Part shown: piece after piece, positions 54,517 to 63,007 of the stretch
Position numbering within the stretch: the stretch's first letter is position 1
How the letters are laid out: every line of letters starts with the position of its first letter
Source: Anaerolineae bacterium
Lineage (GTDB): Bacteria > Chloroflexota > Anaerolineae > Promineifilales > Promineifilaceae
Direction: 5' to 3'
NCBI GenBank assembly: GCA_030425205.1
Contig: JAUIAP010000025.1
Coordinates: 1-64,000 of the forward strand
Length of the DNA: 64,000 nt
Position numbers and translations under genes: made by a program
The notes under the pieces: generated by a model
What the model saw: the letters and a program-made list of their open reading frames with translations, nothing else
What the model was told of the DNA's origin: nothing
Database searches by the model: none

Positions 54517-55932
54517 ATGGATGACAGAATAACAGAATTCGTTCGAGGTCTGCGTGCTGCTGGTGTTCGTGTCTCCCTTGCGGAAGGCGTGGATGCTTTC
54601 CGTGCGATTGAAATTCTCGGAATCCAAGAACGCGAAACATTCCGCGAATCCCTACGCACCACGCTGGTCAAAGAGAGCAAAGATTTTCAGATTTTCGACC
54701 GACTCTTTCCACTCTACTTTAGTAGTGGTGAAGCCCCGCTGGAAGATGCAACAAGCGAGCTGGATGACAATGAACTTGACATGCTTAACCAAGCATTGTC
54801 GCAGTTTAATGATCGCACCAAACAGCTGCTTGAATGGTTGACTAGTGGAGACGGCCCTTCTAAAGAAGAGCTTGAAGAGATGGCGCAACAAATGTCAGAG
54901 CGTTGGCGTGACGGCCCGCGCAAGACAATTTACGTTAATCGTGCGATGTTGCGCGAAATGGGCTTCACAAACTTTGAGCAGAATATGCAGAAGTTGATGG
55001 AGACGTTGCAGGAGATGGGACTATCGCAAGATAAGATCGACGCGCTACTTGGCATCACGCGCGAGAACGCTGGCAACTTGCGGGAGCAGGTCGCGCAGAC
55101 GGTCGGCTTAGAAGTCGCACGTGAACGCGCTGAACGGACGGGCAATGGTCGTGGTGCGGACGGTGACGAATTGCACGGTGACGAAAATGACATCACCGAT
55201 CGCCCATTTGAAGCACTCTCTCACACCGACACAGAACAGTTGCGCGTCGAAGTTCGTCGTCTCGTTCAGCAGTTACGCAGCCGCGCAGCACTGCGGCGCA
55301 AGCGTGGCAAAAAGGGCAAGTTCGATCCGAAAAGCACCATTCGTGCGAACATGCAGTATGGTGGTGTTCCCGTTGAACTAAAGTTCCGCCATAAGAAGAT
55401 AAAGCCTAGTCTCGTGTTTTTCGTCGATGTGTCAGGTTCGATGGAACGCATCATTGAATTCTTGCTGCGCTTCGTCCATCAATTGAGCGATCAGGTGTCG
55501 CGCATCACAATCTTCACTTTTTACGGTGAACTCTCTGAGCTTAACCCTAAAGTAGTCGATCTCGTCGCCAACAACGACGTTGAGAGTGCATTCTATGTCA
55601 TTCGCAACGTTCACCCGTACCGCCCATACGCGACCAATTTAGGACGTTCACTTGAAATGTTCTACGACAACCATCTCAATCGCGTCGATCATCGGTCTAC
55701 TGTGGTCTTTTTGGGCGATGGTCGCAACAACTATACTGCACCGCGTTCTGATCTTGTGCAAGATCTAAAGCGGCGCGCGCGTCGTCTTATTTGGCTCAAT
55801 CCTGAACGCGAATATCAATGGGGAACGGGAGACAGCGATATGTTCCAATATCTTCCCCACTGTGACGATGCATTTGTCGTGAGCAACCTAAAACAACTTG
55901 GCTACGCCATAGACAACCTGCTAACAAAGTAA
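54517..55932 (+). CDS. VWA domain protein, CoxE-like
   Basis: 471 residues. The N-terminal helical domain (residues 1-90, DRITEFVRGLRAAGVRVSLA) is typical of CoxE-like proteins. Residues about 240-290 are a basic linker (RAALRRKRGKKGKFDPKS). The VWA domain starts near 298 with the MIDAS motif DVSGS at 304-308 (FFVDVSGSM). It likely acts with the preceding MoxR ATPase in assembly or activation of a metalloenzyme; no such target is in this window. Confidence 0.9.
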   Translation: MDDRITEFVRGLRAAGVRVSLAEGVDAFRAIEILGIQERETFRESLRTTLVKESKDFQIFDRLFPLYFSSGEAPLEDATSELDDNELDMLNQALSQFNDRTKQLLEWLTSGDGPSKEELEEMAQQMSERWRDGPRKTIYVNRAMLREMGFTNFEQNMQKLMETLQEMGLSQDKIDALLGITRENAGNLREQVAQTVGLEVARERAERTGNGRGADGDELHGDENDITDRPFEALSHTDTEQLRVEVRRLVQQLRSRAALRRKRGKKGKFDPKSTIRANMQYGGVPVELKFRHKKIKPSLVFFVDVSGSMERIIEFLLRFVHQLSDQVSRITIFTFYGELSELNPKVVDLVANNDVESAFYVIRNVHPYRPYATNLGRSLEMFYDNHLNRVDHRSTVVFLGDGRNNYTAPRSDLVQDLKRRARRLIWLNPEREYQWGTGDSDMFQYLPHCDDAFVVSNLKQLGYAIDNLLTK

Positions 55933-55960
55933 TAAGACACTTGAGATTACTTAAAATAAA

Positions 55961-55992
55961 AAAACAGCCACCCAAATTTGGGTGGCTGTTTT
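55961..55992. terminator. Bidirectional terminator, VWA gene and tRNA cluster
   Basis: A perfect 32-nt palindrome AAAACAGCCACCCAAA and its complement. A-rich on the left and T-rich on the right. It can end both the VWA gene and the minus-strand tRNA transcript. Confidence 0.92.
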
Positions 55993-55996
55993 CTTG

Positions 55997-56070
55997 TACG
56001 CCCTGAGGGACTCGAACCCCCGACCTTCCGGTTCGTAGCCGGACGCTCTAATCCACTGAGCTAAGGGCGC
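55997..56070 (-). tRNA. tRNA-Arg (anticodon ACG)
   Basis: A complete 74-nt cloverleaf on the minus strand. The acceptor stem GCGCCCT/AGGGCGT has a G-U end pair. The anticodon ACG is at 56034-56036. GGTTCGAGT is the T-loop region. CCA is not encoded. ACG is read as ICG after deamination, so it serves CGU, CGC and CGA. Confidence 0.96.
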
Positions 56071-56111
56071 ATACGGTCGGATAAAAAAGAAATCAAAAGT
56101 TAAAGAAAGAG

Positions 56112-56201
56112 CGGGGAGGATGGGATTCGAACCCATGAATGGCTTTAAAGGCCATTAACCGCTTAGCAGGCGGCCCCAATCGTCCACTCTGGCACCTCCC
56201 C
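56112..56201 (-). tRNA. tRNA-Ser (anticodon GCT)
   Basis: A 90-nt cloverleaf with the long variable arm of serine tRNAs. The acceptor stem is GGGGAGG/CCTCCCC, the anticodon GCT is at 56165-56167, and G is the discriminator. CCA is not encoded. Confidence 0.96.
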
Positions 56202-56237
56202 TCAATTTTTAAACGGACTTTCTTTCATCCGCCTCAG

Positions 56238-56322
56238 CGGAGGAAGAGGGATTCGAACCCCCGGTGACTTGCGCCACAATTGTTTTCAAGACAATCGCCA
56301 TCGTCCACTCGGCCATTCCTCC
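56238..56322 (-). tRNA. tRNA-Ser (anticodon TGA)
   Basis: An 85-nt class II tRNA. The acceptor stem is GGAGGAA/TTCCTCC, the anticodon TGA is at 56286-56288, and G is the discriminator. First of the three tRNAs in transcription order. Confidence 0.96.
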
Positions 56323-56403
56323 AATCTCGAACGGCTCAAAATTATAGCAACGAGGGGTGGGGTTGTCAAAGGGAATTTGAGATTATATGGGATTAAAACG
56401 TAA

Positions 56404-56439
56404 GGCGTGCAGCGTGATGAAGATTCTTTGCTGCACGCC
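56404..56439 (-). terminator. Terminator-like hairpin of the aldehyde dehydrogenase gene
   Basis: GGCGTGCAGC (56404-56413) pairs exactly with GCTGCACGCC (56430-56439). On the minus strand TTACGTTTTA follows. Confidence 0.7.
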
Positions 56440-56528
56440 ATGCTATCAGGTGCGTTGTCTAGGATGAGCGGGCAATGGTAAGTATATTTGCGTTGCACTA
56501 ACCGCTTTCCACGCACTTGCACATACAA

Positions 56529-58049
56529 TTAGCCAAATTCGATGCCCTGCGCGAGCGGCAGTTCGGTTGACCAGTTGATGGTATTTGTTTGGCGGCGCAT
56601 GTAACCCTTCCACGCATCAGAACCCGATTCACGGCCACCGCCAGTATCTTTTTCGCCACCGAATGCGCCGCCGATTTCCGCGCCGCTTGTGCCGATGTTG
56701 ACGTTGGCGATGCCACAGTCTGAGCCTTGGTGAGAGAGGAAGCGTTCGGCCGATCTTACGGAATCTGTAAAGATTGCGCTCGATAAGCCCTGTGCCACGC
56801 TGTTGTGCATCTGGATCGCCTCATCCAACTCATTGTAAGTCATGATGTAGAGGATCGGTGCAAACGTTTCCTCCATCACAATCTCAGTTTGTGCGGGCAT
56901 CTTAATGATGGCTGGTTCGACAAATTGTGGGCCGACATCTGGACGCGGATTGCCCCCGACAAGCAGTTCGCCCCCCTGCGCTTGTGCTTGGTCGATGGCG
57001 TGTTGCATTTGGCGCACAGCGCGTTCTGTCGCCAATGGCCCAACGAGTGTCTTCGCGTCGAGCGGATCACCCATTGGAACTGTTTTGTAGGCGTTGACCA
57101 GACGAGAGGTGAGTGTGTCAGCAACTGATTCATGGGCGATGATGCGGCGCGTGCTCGTGCAGCGTTGTCCCGCCGTGCCAACTGAGCCAAAAACGATCCC
57201 GCGTGTTGCCATATCGAGATCGGCCGATTCCGTCACAATGATTGCGTTGTTGCCACCTAACTCTAAAATCGACCGTCCCAAACGCCCTGCAACCGTTGCC
57301 GCCACCTTGCGACCTGTCGCCGTTGAGCCAGTGAAGGAAACGAGCGGAATGCGAGTGTCTTCAGCCATCAATCGGCCGATATCACCCGCGCCCACCGTCA
57401 AATTAAACACGCCACTTAAGCCATGATCTGCCATAACGCGATTGACTAACTTTTGCGTCGCTACAGATACGAGCGGGGTTAACTCACTTGGCTTCCAAAT
57501 CATCGTGTCACCACAAACGGCCGCGAGCGCGGCGTTCCATGAATAGACCGCGACGGGGAAGTTAAACGCGCTGATGATGCCGATTGGCCCGAGCGGATGC
57601 CACTGCTCATACATGCGATGCTGTGGCCGCTCACTGCCCATCGTCACGCCATAAAGCTGGCGTGAGAGACCCACAGCGAAGTCGCAGATGTCAATCATCT
57701 CCTGCACTTCGCCCAATCCCTCAACTTGAATCTTGCCCATTTCAAGCGCAACTAAGTCGCCGAGCGGCTCTTTATATTCGCGCAAGATGTTCCCGAAATC
57801 GCGCACGACGTCACCGCGCTTGGGTGCGGGAACCATGCGCCACGTCTTGAATGCTGCCTGTGCTGATTCAACGGCACGATTATAGGCGGCAGAATCGGCC
57901 GATTGTACTTTTCCAAGAAGCTCACCCGTCGTCGGATTAAACGACGCGATCATCTCACCAGACGTTTCGAGCCACTCGCCCGCGCCAATCGATGTGCCGC
58001 GATTTTCGGCCGATAGTTCAAATTTTTCCAAAATAGCTTGTGCTGACAT
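56529..58049 (-). CDS. ALDH7-type aldehyde dehydrogenase (aminoadipate semialdehyde type)
   Basis: About 506 residues. Catalytic Cys is in GTAGQRCTSTRR and the base Glu in ILELGGNNA. FTGSTATGRKVA is the NAD site. IGGAFGGEKDTGGGRESGSD and WKGYMRRQTNTINWS are the C-terminal hallmarks of ALDH7 (antiquitin / L-piperidine-6-carboxylate dehydrogenase). It would oxidise alpha-aminoadipate semialdehyde to 2-aminoadipate in lysine breakdown. ATG 58049 is chosen over TTG 58073. It lies downstream of E2, E1-beta, E1-alpha and gcdH on the same strand. Confidence 0.9.
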   Translation of the reverse strand: MSAQAILEKFELSAENRGTSIGAGEWLETSGEMIASFNPTTGELLGKVQSADSAAYNRAVESAQAAFKTWRMVPAPKRGDVVRDFGNILREYKEPLGDLVALEMGKIQVEGLGEVQEMIDICDFAVGLSRQLYGVTMGSERPQHRMYEQWHPLGPIGIISAFNFPVAVYSWNAALAAVCGDTMIWKPSELTPLVSVATQKLVNRVMADHGLSGVFNLTVGAGDIGRLMAEDTRIPLVSFTGSTATGRKVAATVAGRLGRSILELGGNNAIIVTESADLDMATRGIVFGSVGTAGQRCTSTRRIIAHESVADTLTSRLVNAYKTVPMGDPLDAKTLVGPLATERAVRQMQHAIDQAQAQGGELLVGGNPRPDVGPQFVEPAIIKMPAQTEIVMEETFAPILYIMTYNELDEAIQMHNSVAQGLSSAIFTDSVRSAERFLSHQGSDCGIANVNIGTSGAEIGGAFGGEKDTGGGRESGSDAWKGYMRRQTNTINWSTELPLAQGIEFG

Positions 58050-58059
58050 GTTTCCAAAA

Positions 58060-58129
58060 GCTGTAAGGGACAAGGCGCAAGCTGTCAGGTTTTTCTGCCC
58101 TGCAACTTACCAATTGTCACTTGCAACTC
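58060..58129 (-). repeat. Repeat-armed hairpin spacer between E2 and ALDH7 genes
   Basis: Left (58060-58089) AGCTGTAAGGGACAAGGCGC then AAGCTGTCAGG. Right (58099-58129) CCTGCAACTTACCAATTGTC then ACTTGCAACT. The arms are degenerate complements made of about 10-nt units. It fills most of the gap. Confidence 0.6.
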
Positions 58130-58138
58130 ACTAAATTT

Positions 58139-59389
58139 TTACTGCCAATTCTCAATTTTCTCAATCACAGCGCGCAAAAACCGCGCCGACGCACCGCCAT
58201 CCAAAATGCGATGGTCATAGGTGTGCGTCATGTAAACCATCGGCCGAATCACAATCACTTCCTCGCCATCAAGCAGACGTACAACGGGGCGCCGCTCAAT
58301 TTTGCCCAAGCCCAAGATAGCGCATTGGGGTGGGGCGATAATTGGGGTCGCCTGAAGCGTGCCGTTGCTGCCGTAGTTGGTGATGGTGTAGGTCGCGTTG
58401 CGGGTTTGAGCGGCCGATAATGCCCCATCCCTTGCCTGTGCTGCCAACACGCCAATCTCCCGCGCTGCGCCGAGTAATGACAAATCGGCAGCATTTTTAA
58501 CTACAGGCACGATCAAGCCACGCTCACCCAAATCGGTCGCAATGCCGAGATTGACCTGCCTGTGCAGCAAGATCCCGTCATCCGACCACGACGAATTAAC
58601 GATGCGATGTGCTTTCAACGCTTGCGCGACGGCGACGGCAAAATAAGCCATATAGGTCAGCGACACACCATCCTGTGCAAAGCTATCCTTATGCGCCCGA
58701 CGATGTGTCGTGATTTTCTGCAAATCGACTTCAACGACCGCCGTAACGTGCGGGATCGTTTGTTTGCTCAGCGTCATTCGTTTGGCTATCGCCCGCCGCA
58801 TGGATGTCAACGGCAACACGTCCGCGTCCTGTGCGGTCGCTGGGGCGCCCATTTCTGCAACAACTTTGGCAGGCTGGGTCGGGGGGCTTTCCAAGTACGC
58901 CTGCACATCTTTCTTGCGCACACGCCCATTTCTACCCGTTCCCGCGATTTGCTCTAAATCGAGATTGTGATGCGCCGCCATTCGGGCGACAACGGGGGAA
59001 ACGAACATGCCAGATTTGCGGTTGCGCGAGGGTCGTTGTGCGCCATCGGTGTGAGTCGATTGAAGAACTTGCGCGGCAAGAGGCTCTTGATTTGACGTTT
59101 GGGTAGATGGTTGCGACTGTTGCGGGTCTGCTGCGCCATTGAGCTGCTCACCTGCTTCGCCAACCCAACCAACCAATGTTCCAACTTCAATCGTTGCATC
59201 TTGTGGGACGGTGATCTGCAAAAGGATGCCATCGACGGGGCTTTCAATCTCTGTTGTCACTTTGTCGGTATCAACCTCCAACAGTGCATCCCCCGCATGA
59301 ACGGTATCGCCTTCGGACTTAAGCCATTGCACGACCGTTCCCTCAATCACTGACTCACCCAAATCGGGCATAATGATTTTCGTCGCCAT
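58139..59389 (-). CDS. 2-oxoacid dehydrogenase E2 (dihydrolipoamide acyltransferase)
   Basis: About 416 residues. A lipoyl domain (1-80) has Lys43 in EVDTDKVTTE. A linker and a peripheral-subunit-binding domain follow (FVSPVVARMAAHHNLDLEQI, quoted to 20 residues, ending RKKDVQAYL). The acyltransferase domain ends with HTYDHRILDGG, the HxxxDG active site. It carries the acyl group from E1 to CoA. ATG 59389 follows the E1-beta stop by one base. Pyruvate, branched-chain and 2-oxoadipate complexes cannot be told apart by eye. Confidence 0.93.
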   Translation of the reverse strand: MATKIIMPDLGESVIEGTVVQWLKSEGDTVHAGDALLEVDTDKVTTEIESPVDGILLQITVPQDATIEVGTLVGWVGEAGEQLNGAADPQQSQPSTQTSNQEPLAAQVLQSTHTDGAQRPSRNRKSGMFVSPVVARMAAHHNLDLEQIAGTGRNGRVRKKDVQAYLESPPTQPAKVVAEMGAPATAQDADVLPLTSMRRAIAKRMTLSKQTIPHVTAVVEVDLQKITTHRRAHKDSFAQDGVSLTYMAYFAVAVAQALKAHRIVNSSWSDDGILLHRQVNLGIATDLGERGLIVPVVKNAADLSLLGAAREIGVLAAQARDGALSAAQTRNATYTITNYGSNGTLQATPIIAPPQCAILGLGKIERRPVVRLLDGEEVIVIRPMVYMTHTYDHRILDGGASARFLRAVIEKIENWQ

Positions 59390-59390
59390 A

Positions 59391-60377
59391 CTAATACGCC
59401 TCCAGCTTGCGAATCGCATTGGTCAATTTAACAACGTTGGGCAGAACGTAGTCCGCGAGTTGCGGAGCGGCTGGAATTGGCACATCGGCCGCAGTGACCC
59501 GCATGATGGGGCCATCCAAATCCTCGAACGCCTCCTCTGCAATCAACGCTGCCAACTCCGCGCCGAAGCCAGCCGTGCGCGTCGCCTCATGCGCGATGAC
59601 AACCTTGCCCGTTTTTCGTGTAGTGCTAAGGATTGCTGGGATGTCGAGTGGCACAATGGTGCGCAAATCGAGGATTTCGACAGAAATATTGTCGGCCGCG
59701 AGAATTTCGGCCGATTCCAACGCCATCGGAACCATCGCGCCATATGTGATGACGGACACATCCGTACCTTCACGCACAACGTTTGCCTCACCCAATGGCA
59801 CCACATATTTGCCCTGCGGAACGTTGCCCTTGAGATTGTAAAGCCCTTTCTGCTCTAAAAATAGTACTGGATTTTGGTCGTCAATCGCGGCGTGCAACAA
59901 CCCTTTCGCATCATACGGATTGGCGGGAAGGACAACCTTGATGCCCGGATTGTGAGCATACCAAGCTTCGGGAGCTTGTGAATGGAAGGGGCCTGTGCTG
60001 CCAGTGGGCGACAAGATGGCCCCTGCCGGCGCACGAATGACCATCGGAACGGGCGTGCGCGTGCGATAGTGATATTTTGCTGTCATGTTGAACAGCAGGT
60101 CGAGGGCAGGGGTGATAAAGTCGGCAAACTGGATTTCGGCAATCGGCCGCATGCCAACAAGTGCGGCACCATGCGCCGCCCCGATGATGGCAGATTCGGC
60201 AATGGGCGTATCGACAATGCGATTGGGGCCAAACTCTTCCAAAAAGTCACGGGTCACGGCGTAGACACCACCATATTCAACGTCTTCGCCCAAAATAAAG
60301 ACCGATTCATCGGCCCGCATCGCCTCTTGCATCGCTTCACGAATGGCGGCGCGATAGGTCAGATTACGCATAGACAT
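59391..60377 (-). CDS. 2-oxoacid dehydrogenase E1 beta subunit
   Basis: 328 residues. LTYRAAIREAMQEAMRADE, VFILGEDVEYGGVYAVT (TPP-side acidic residue), PIAESAIIGAAHGAALVG and RAPAG are the PDH/BCKDH E1-beta marks. Works as a heterotetramer with E1-alpha. Its start overlaps the end of E1-alpha by 14 nt (or 8 nt if the second ATG at 60371 is used), so the two are coupled. Confidence 0.95.
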   Translation of the reverse strand: MSMRNLTYRAAIREAMQEAMRADESVFILGEDVEYGGVYAVTRDFLEEFGPNRIVDTPIAESAIIGAAHGAALVGMRPIAEIQFADFITPALDLLFNMTAKYHYRTRTPVPMVIRAPAGAILSPTGSTGPFHSQAPEAWYAHNPGIKVVLPANPYDAKGLLHAAIDDQNPVLFLEQKGLYNLKGNVPQGKYVVPLGEANVVREGTDVSVITYGAMVPMALESAEILAADNISVEILDLRTIVPLDIPAILSTTRKTGKVVIAHEATRTAGFGAELAALIAEEAFEDLDGPIMRVTAADVPIPAAPQLADYVLPNVVKLTNAIRKLEAY

Positions 60378-61338
60378 GGGTTAAAGCCTCCTCAGCGGGT
60401 AGGATGGGTGCATTTTCGGCATAGCTGACGGCATCATCGAGTTCTTGTGCGATTTCGGCCGAAATCTTCCCATCAATCTCATCATCCAACAGACCCATCT
60501 CGCGCAACTTGCCGCCCAAACGATCGATCGGATCTTTCTTCGCCCACTCGTCCACCATCTCCTGCGGCAGATATTGCGCCGTGTCGGTCACAGAATGGCC
60601 GCGCATTCGCATCGTCAACGCTTCAATAAAGGTCGGTCCATCCCCGCGTCGCGCACGCTGCACCGCCTCACACGTCGCTGCGAAAACCGCTTCCACATCG
60701 TTGCCATCGACACGCACGCCGGGAATCCCATAGCCCAACGCGCGATCCGCGAGCTTTTCCAGCGCAAACTGTTTACGATTCGGCGTAGACAATGCCCATT
60801 GATTATTGGAACAGACAAACACGACGGGCAGTCTTTGTGCCGCCGCAAAGTTGACCCCTTCATGAAAGTGACCCGTGCTGGTTGACCCATCACCAAAGAA
60901 GGTCATCGCAACACGTGGTTCACCACGCAGCTTAAACGCCAGCGCACACCCCGTTGCAACGGGGATCGACGGCGTGAGGTTGCTGATCATGCTGACCGTC
61001 ACCCCGCGAGCGATGTCTGACAAATGCAGGCCCGAATCCTTGCCATGATTGCTGCTAGCGGTGACGCGCCCCATATATTGAGCGAAAATTTCACGTGCCG
61101 TAATGCCACGTACTAGATGTGCGCCCATGTCGCGGTAGATTGGCGCAACGACGTCATCCGCGCCCAGCGCATACGTCGCACCGACCGAGATGGCTTCTTG
61201 TCCTGTGCCGGTATAAATTCGGCCGACCGTTCGTTTCTCATGATATAGCTCGGTCGCCTTGTCCTCAATCGCCCGCATTCGCCGCATGGTTCGGTAGAGC
61301 GTCAGGAGATCGGCGGGAGCCAGTTGTGTTTCTTGCAT
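60364..61338 (-). CDS. 2-oxoacid dehydrogenase E1 alpha subunit
   Basis: 324 residues. TPP-binding motif GDGSTSTGHFHEGVNFAAAQ ... FVCSNNQWALS (GDGS to NN). It has the acceptor-side TGTGQEAISVG and GHSVTDTAQYL (usual phosphorylation-loop position). Decarboxylates a 2-oxoacid and passes the acyl group to E2 lipoamide. No E3 gene in the window. First gene after the repeat region that follows gcdH. Confidence 0.95.
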   Translation of the reverse strand: MQETQLAPADLLTLYRTMRRMRAIEDKATELYHEKRTVGRIYTGTGQEAISVGATYALGADDVVAPIYRDMGAHLVRGITAREIFAQYMGRVTASSNHGKDSGLHLSDIARGVTVSMISNLTPSIPVATGCALAFKLRGEPRVAMTFFGDGSTSTGHFHEGVNFAAAQRLPVVFVCSNNQWALSTPNRKQFALEKLADRALGYGIPGVRVDGNDVEAVFAATCEAVQRARRGDGPTFIEALTMRMRGHSVTDTAQYLPQEMVDEWAKKDPIDRLGGKLREMGLLDDEIDGKISAEIAQELDDAVSYAENAPILPAEEALTHVYA

Positions 61339-61586
61339 TGATGATAGTGTAGCGTCGGCATTATGGAAGTTCGCTAATTACATCGGTAGTAAGGGATGCG
61401 TGTTTCGGGATTTGGAAATCCCGAAATGACCAGACTAAGAATGGATTCCCGCCTTCGCGGGAATGACACCTTAATTACCGTTTTAATTTCTTAATCTTCA
61501 TCATACCGACGCGCTTATCACGAGGATATATCCTCGCCCTGATAGTTTCTCATCCAAAGCATCGGGCTATTGCCGCGACGCTATGT
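61339..61586. other. 248-bp gap with REP-like repeat
   Basis: The gap between gcdH and E1-alpha contains the second REP-like copy and a small CGAGGATATATCCTCG palindrome near 61531-61546. No open frame of interest. It interrupts the otherwise tight E1-E2 block. Confidence 0.5.
61404..61466. repeat. REP-like double hairpin repeat, copy 2
   Basis: TTCGGGATTT (61404-61413) pairs with AAATCCCGAA (61416-61425), and ATTCCCGC (61445-61452) pairs with GCGGGAAT (61457-61464). The second hairpin and flank are the inverted counterpart of 91-120. Confidence 0.75.
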
Positions 61587-62798
61587 TTAATTTGTGAACG
61601 CCTGAATTCCCGTCTGCGCCCGACCCAAAATCAGCGCATGGATATCGTGCGTCCCCTCGTAGGTGTTGACAGCCTCAAGGTTCATGACGTGACGAATGAC
61701 ATGAAACTCGTCTGAGATGCCGTTGCCACCGTGCATGTCGCGGGAAACTCGGGCAATATCGAGCGATTTACCACAAGAGTTGCGCTTGACGAGCGAAATC
61801 ATTTCAGGGCGTGCCTTGCCTTCGTCGAGCAACCGACCAACGCGCAAAACGCTCTGTAGGCCAATCGAAATCTCGGTTTGCATATCAGCGAGTTTGAGTT
61901 GGATCAGCTGATTGGCGGCAAGCGGTCGGCCGAATTGGATACGGTCGAGCGTGTATTGGCGGGCAGCGTGCCAGCAAAACTCCGCTGCGCCCAACGCACC
62001 CCACGAAATGCCGAAACGGGCCTTGTTCAAACAGCCAAATGGCCCCTTCAAACCTTTAACACCCGGCAGAAGGTTCTCGTCTGGCACGAACACTTCGTCC
62101 ATCACAATTTCACCCGTGATGCTGGCACGCAGACTAAATTTACCTTCCGTCTTGGGCGCAGAAAGTCCCTTCATTCCCTTTTCGAGAACAAAGCCGCGAA
62201 TATCCCCATCTTGTACGCCAATCCCACCATCATCACCCCCATACGCCTTTGCCCAAACGACAAACACATCGGCAATGGGCGAGTTTGTGATCCACATTTT
62301 TGCGCCGTGCAGAATCCAGCCACCATCGACCTTTTTGGCGCGTGTTTCCATGCTGCCCGGATCGCTACCGTGATTTGGCTCTGTTAGTCCAAAGCAGCCA
62401 ACCCATTCACCCGTCGCCAATTTTGGCAGATATTTTTGGCGTTGTGCCTCTGTGCCATAGCTAAAAATCGGATACATGACGAGCGAACTTTGTACGCTCA
62501 TCGTGCTGCGATAGCCACTATCAACGCGCTCGACTTCGCGTGCGATCAGCCCATAACAAACGTGATTGAGACCCGCCGCGCCGTACTCCTCTGGAATCGT
62601 CGCACCCAATAATCCCATCTCGCCCATCTCATAGAAGATGTCACGGTCAAATGTTTCGTGCCGATTGGCTTCCAAGACGCGCGGCATCAATTTATCTTGA
62701 CAATAGTCGTGCGCCGCGTCACGAACCATGCGTTCTTCTTCAGTGAGCTGCTCGTTGAGCAAAAATGGATCATTCCATTGAAAAGTGGGTTTTGCCAT
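61587..62798 (-). CDS. gcdH: Glutaryl-CoA dehydrogenase-like acyl-CoA dehydrogenase
   Basis: 403 residues, an FAD enzyme. [39 protein letters not shown] and [18 protein letters not shown] are GcdH-like. The catalytic Glu381 is in [12 protein letters not shown], and the end RAQTGIQAF is nearly that of human GCDH. It should convert glutaryl-CoA to crotonyl-CoA by dehydrogenation and decarboxylation. GGAG lies about 8 nt before ATG. It is divergent from a GntR gene that probably controls it. Confidence 0.92.
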   Translation of the reverse strand: MAKPTFQWNDPFLLNEQLTEEERMVRDAAHDYCQDKLMPRVLEANRHETFDRDIFYEMGEMGLLGATIPEEYGAAGLNHVCYGLIAREVERVDSGYRSTMSVQSSLVMYPIFSYGTEAQRQKYLPKLATGEWVGCFGLTEPNHGSDPGSMETRAKKVDGGWILHGAKMWITNSPIADVFVVWAKAYGGDDGGIGVQDGDIRGFVLEKGMKGLSAPKTEGKFSLRASITGEIVMDEVFVPDENLLPGVKGLKGPFGCLNKARFGISWGALGAAEFCWHAARQYTLDRIQFGRPLAANQLIQLKLADMQTEISIGLQSVLRVGRLLDEGKARPEMISLVKRNSCGKSLDIARVSRDMHGGNGISDEFHVIRHVMNLEAVNTYEGTHDIHALILGRAQTGIQAFTN

Positions 62799-62920
62799 CT
62801 GGTTTCTCCGCTATCTACTCGTAGGAAATAAACGACCTAGCGTTGGGGGGAGATTAACCATTGTTGTTGTTCAATGGTTTACTGCAACGCCTTGCCTCTA
62901 CGGGTGTCTGTTTGCTGTAA

Positions 62921-62930
62921 AGTATACGAT
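62921..62930 (+). promoter_or_regulatory. Putative GntR operator, site 1 (AGTATACGAT)
   Basis: AGTATACGAT contains the GTATAC core of FadR/FCD-type sites. It lies in the gap between the divergent gcdH and GntR genes, and an identical 10-mer lies 63 nt downstream. Binding is inferred. Confidence 0.5.
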
Positions 62931-62983
62931 CTAAATCTTTTCTGACGATATATCACCAATATCGCCATTGGATTGACCGTAAT

Positions 62984-62993
62984 AGTATACGAT
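62984..62993 (+). promoter_or_regulatory. Putative GntR operator, site 2 (AGTATACGAT)
   Basis: Exact copy of the 10-mer at 62921-62930, 14 nt before the regulator ATG. Overlap with its promoter would give autoregulation. Confidence 0.5.
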
Positions 62994-63007
62994 TGTACCA
63001 TTGCTAG

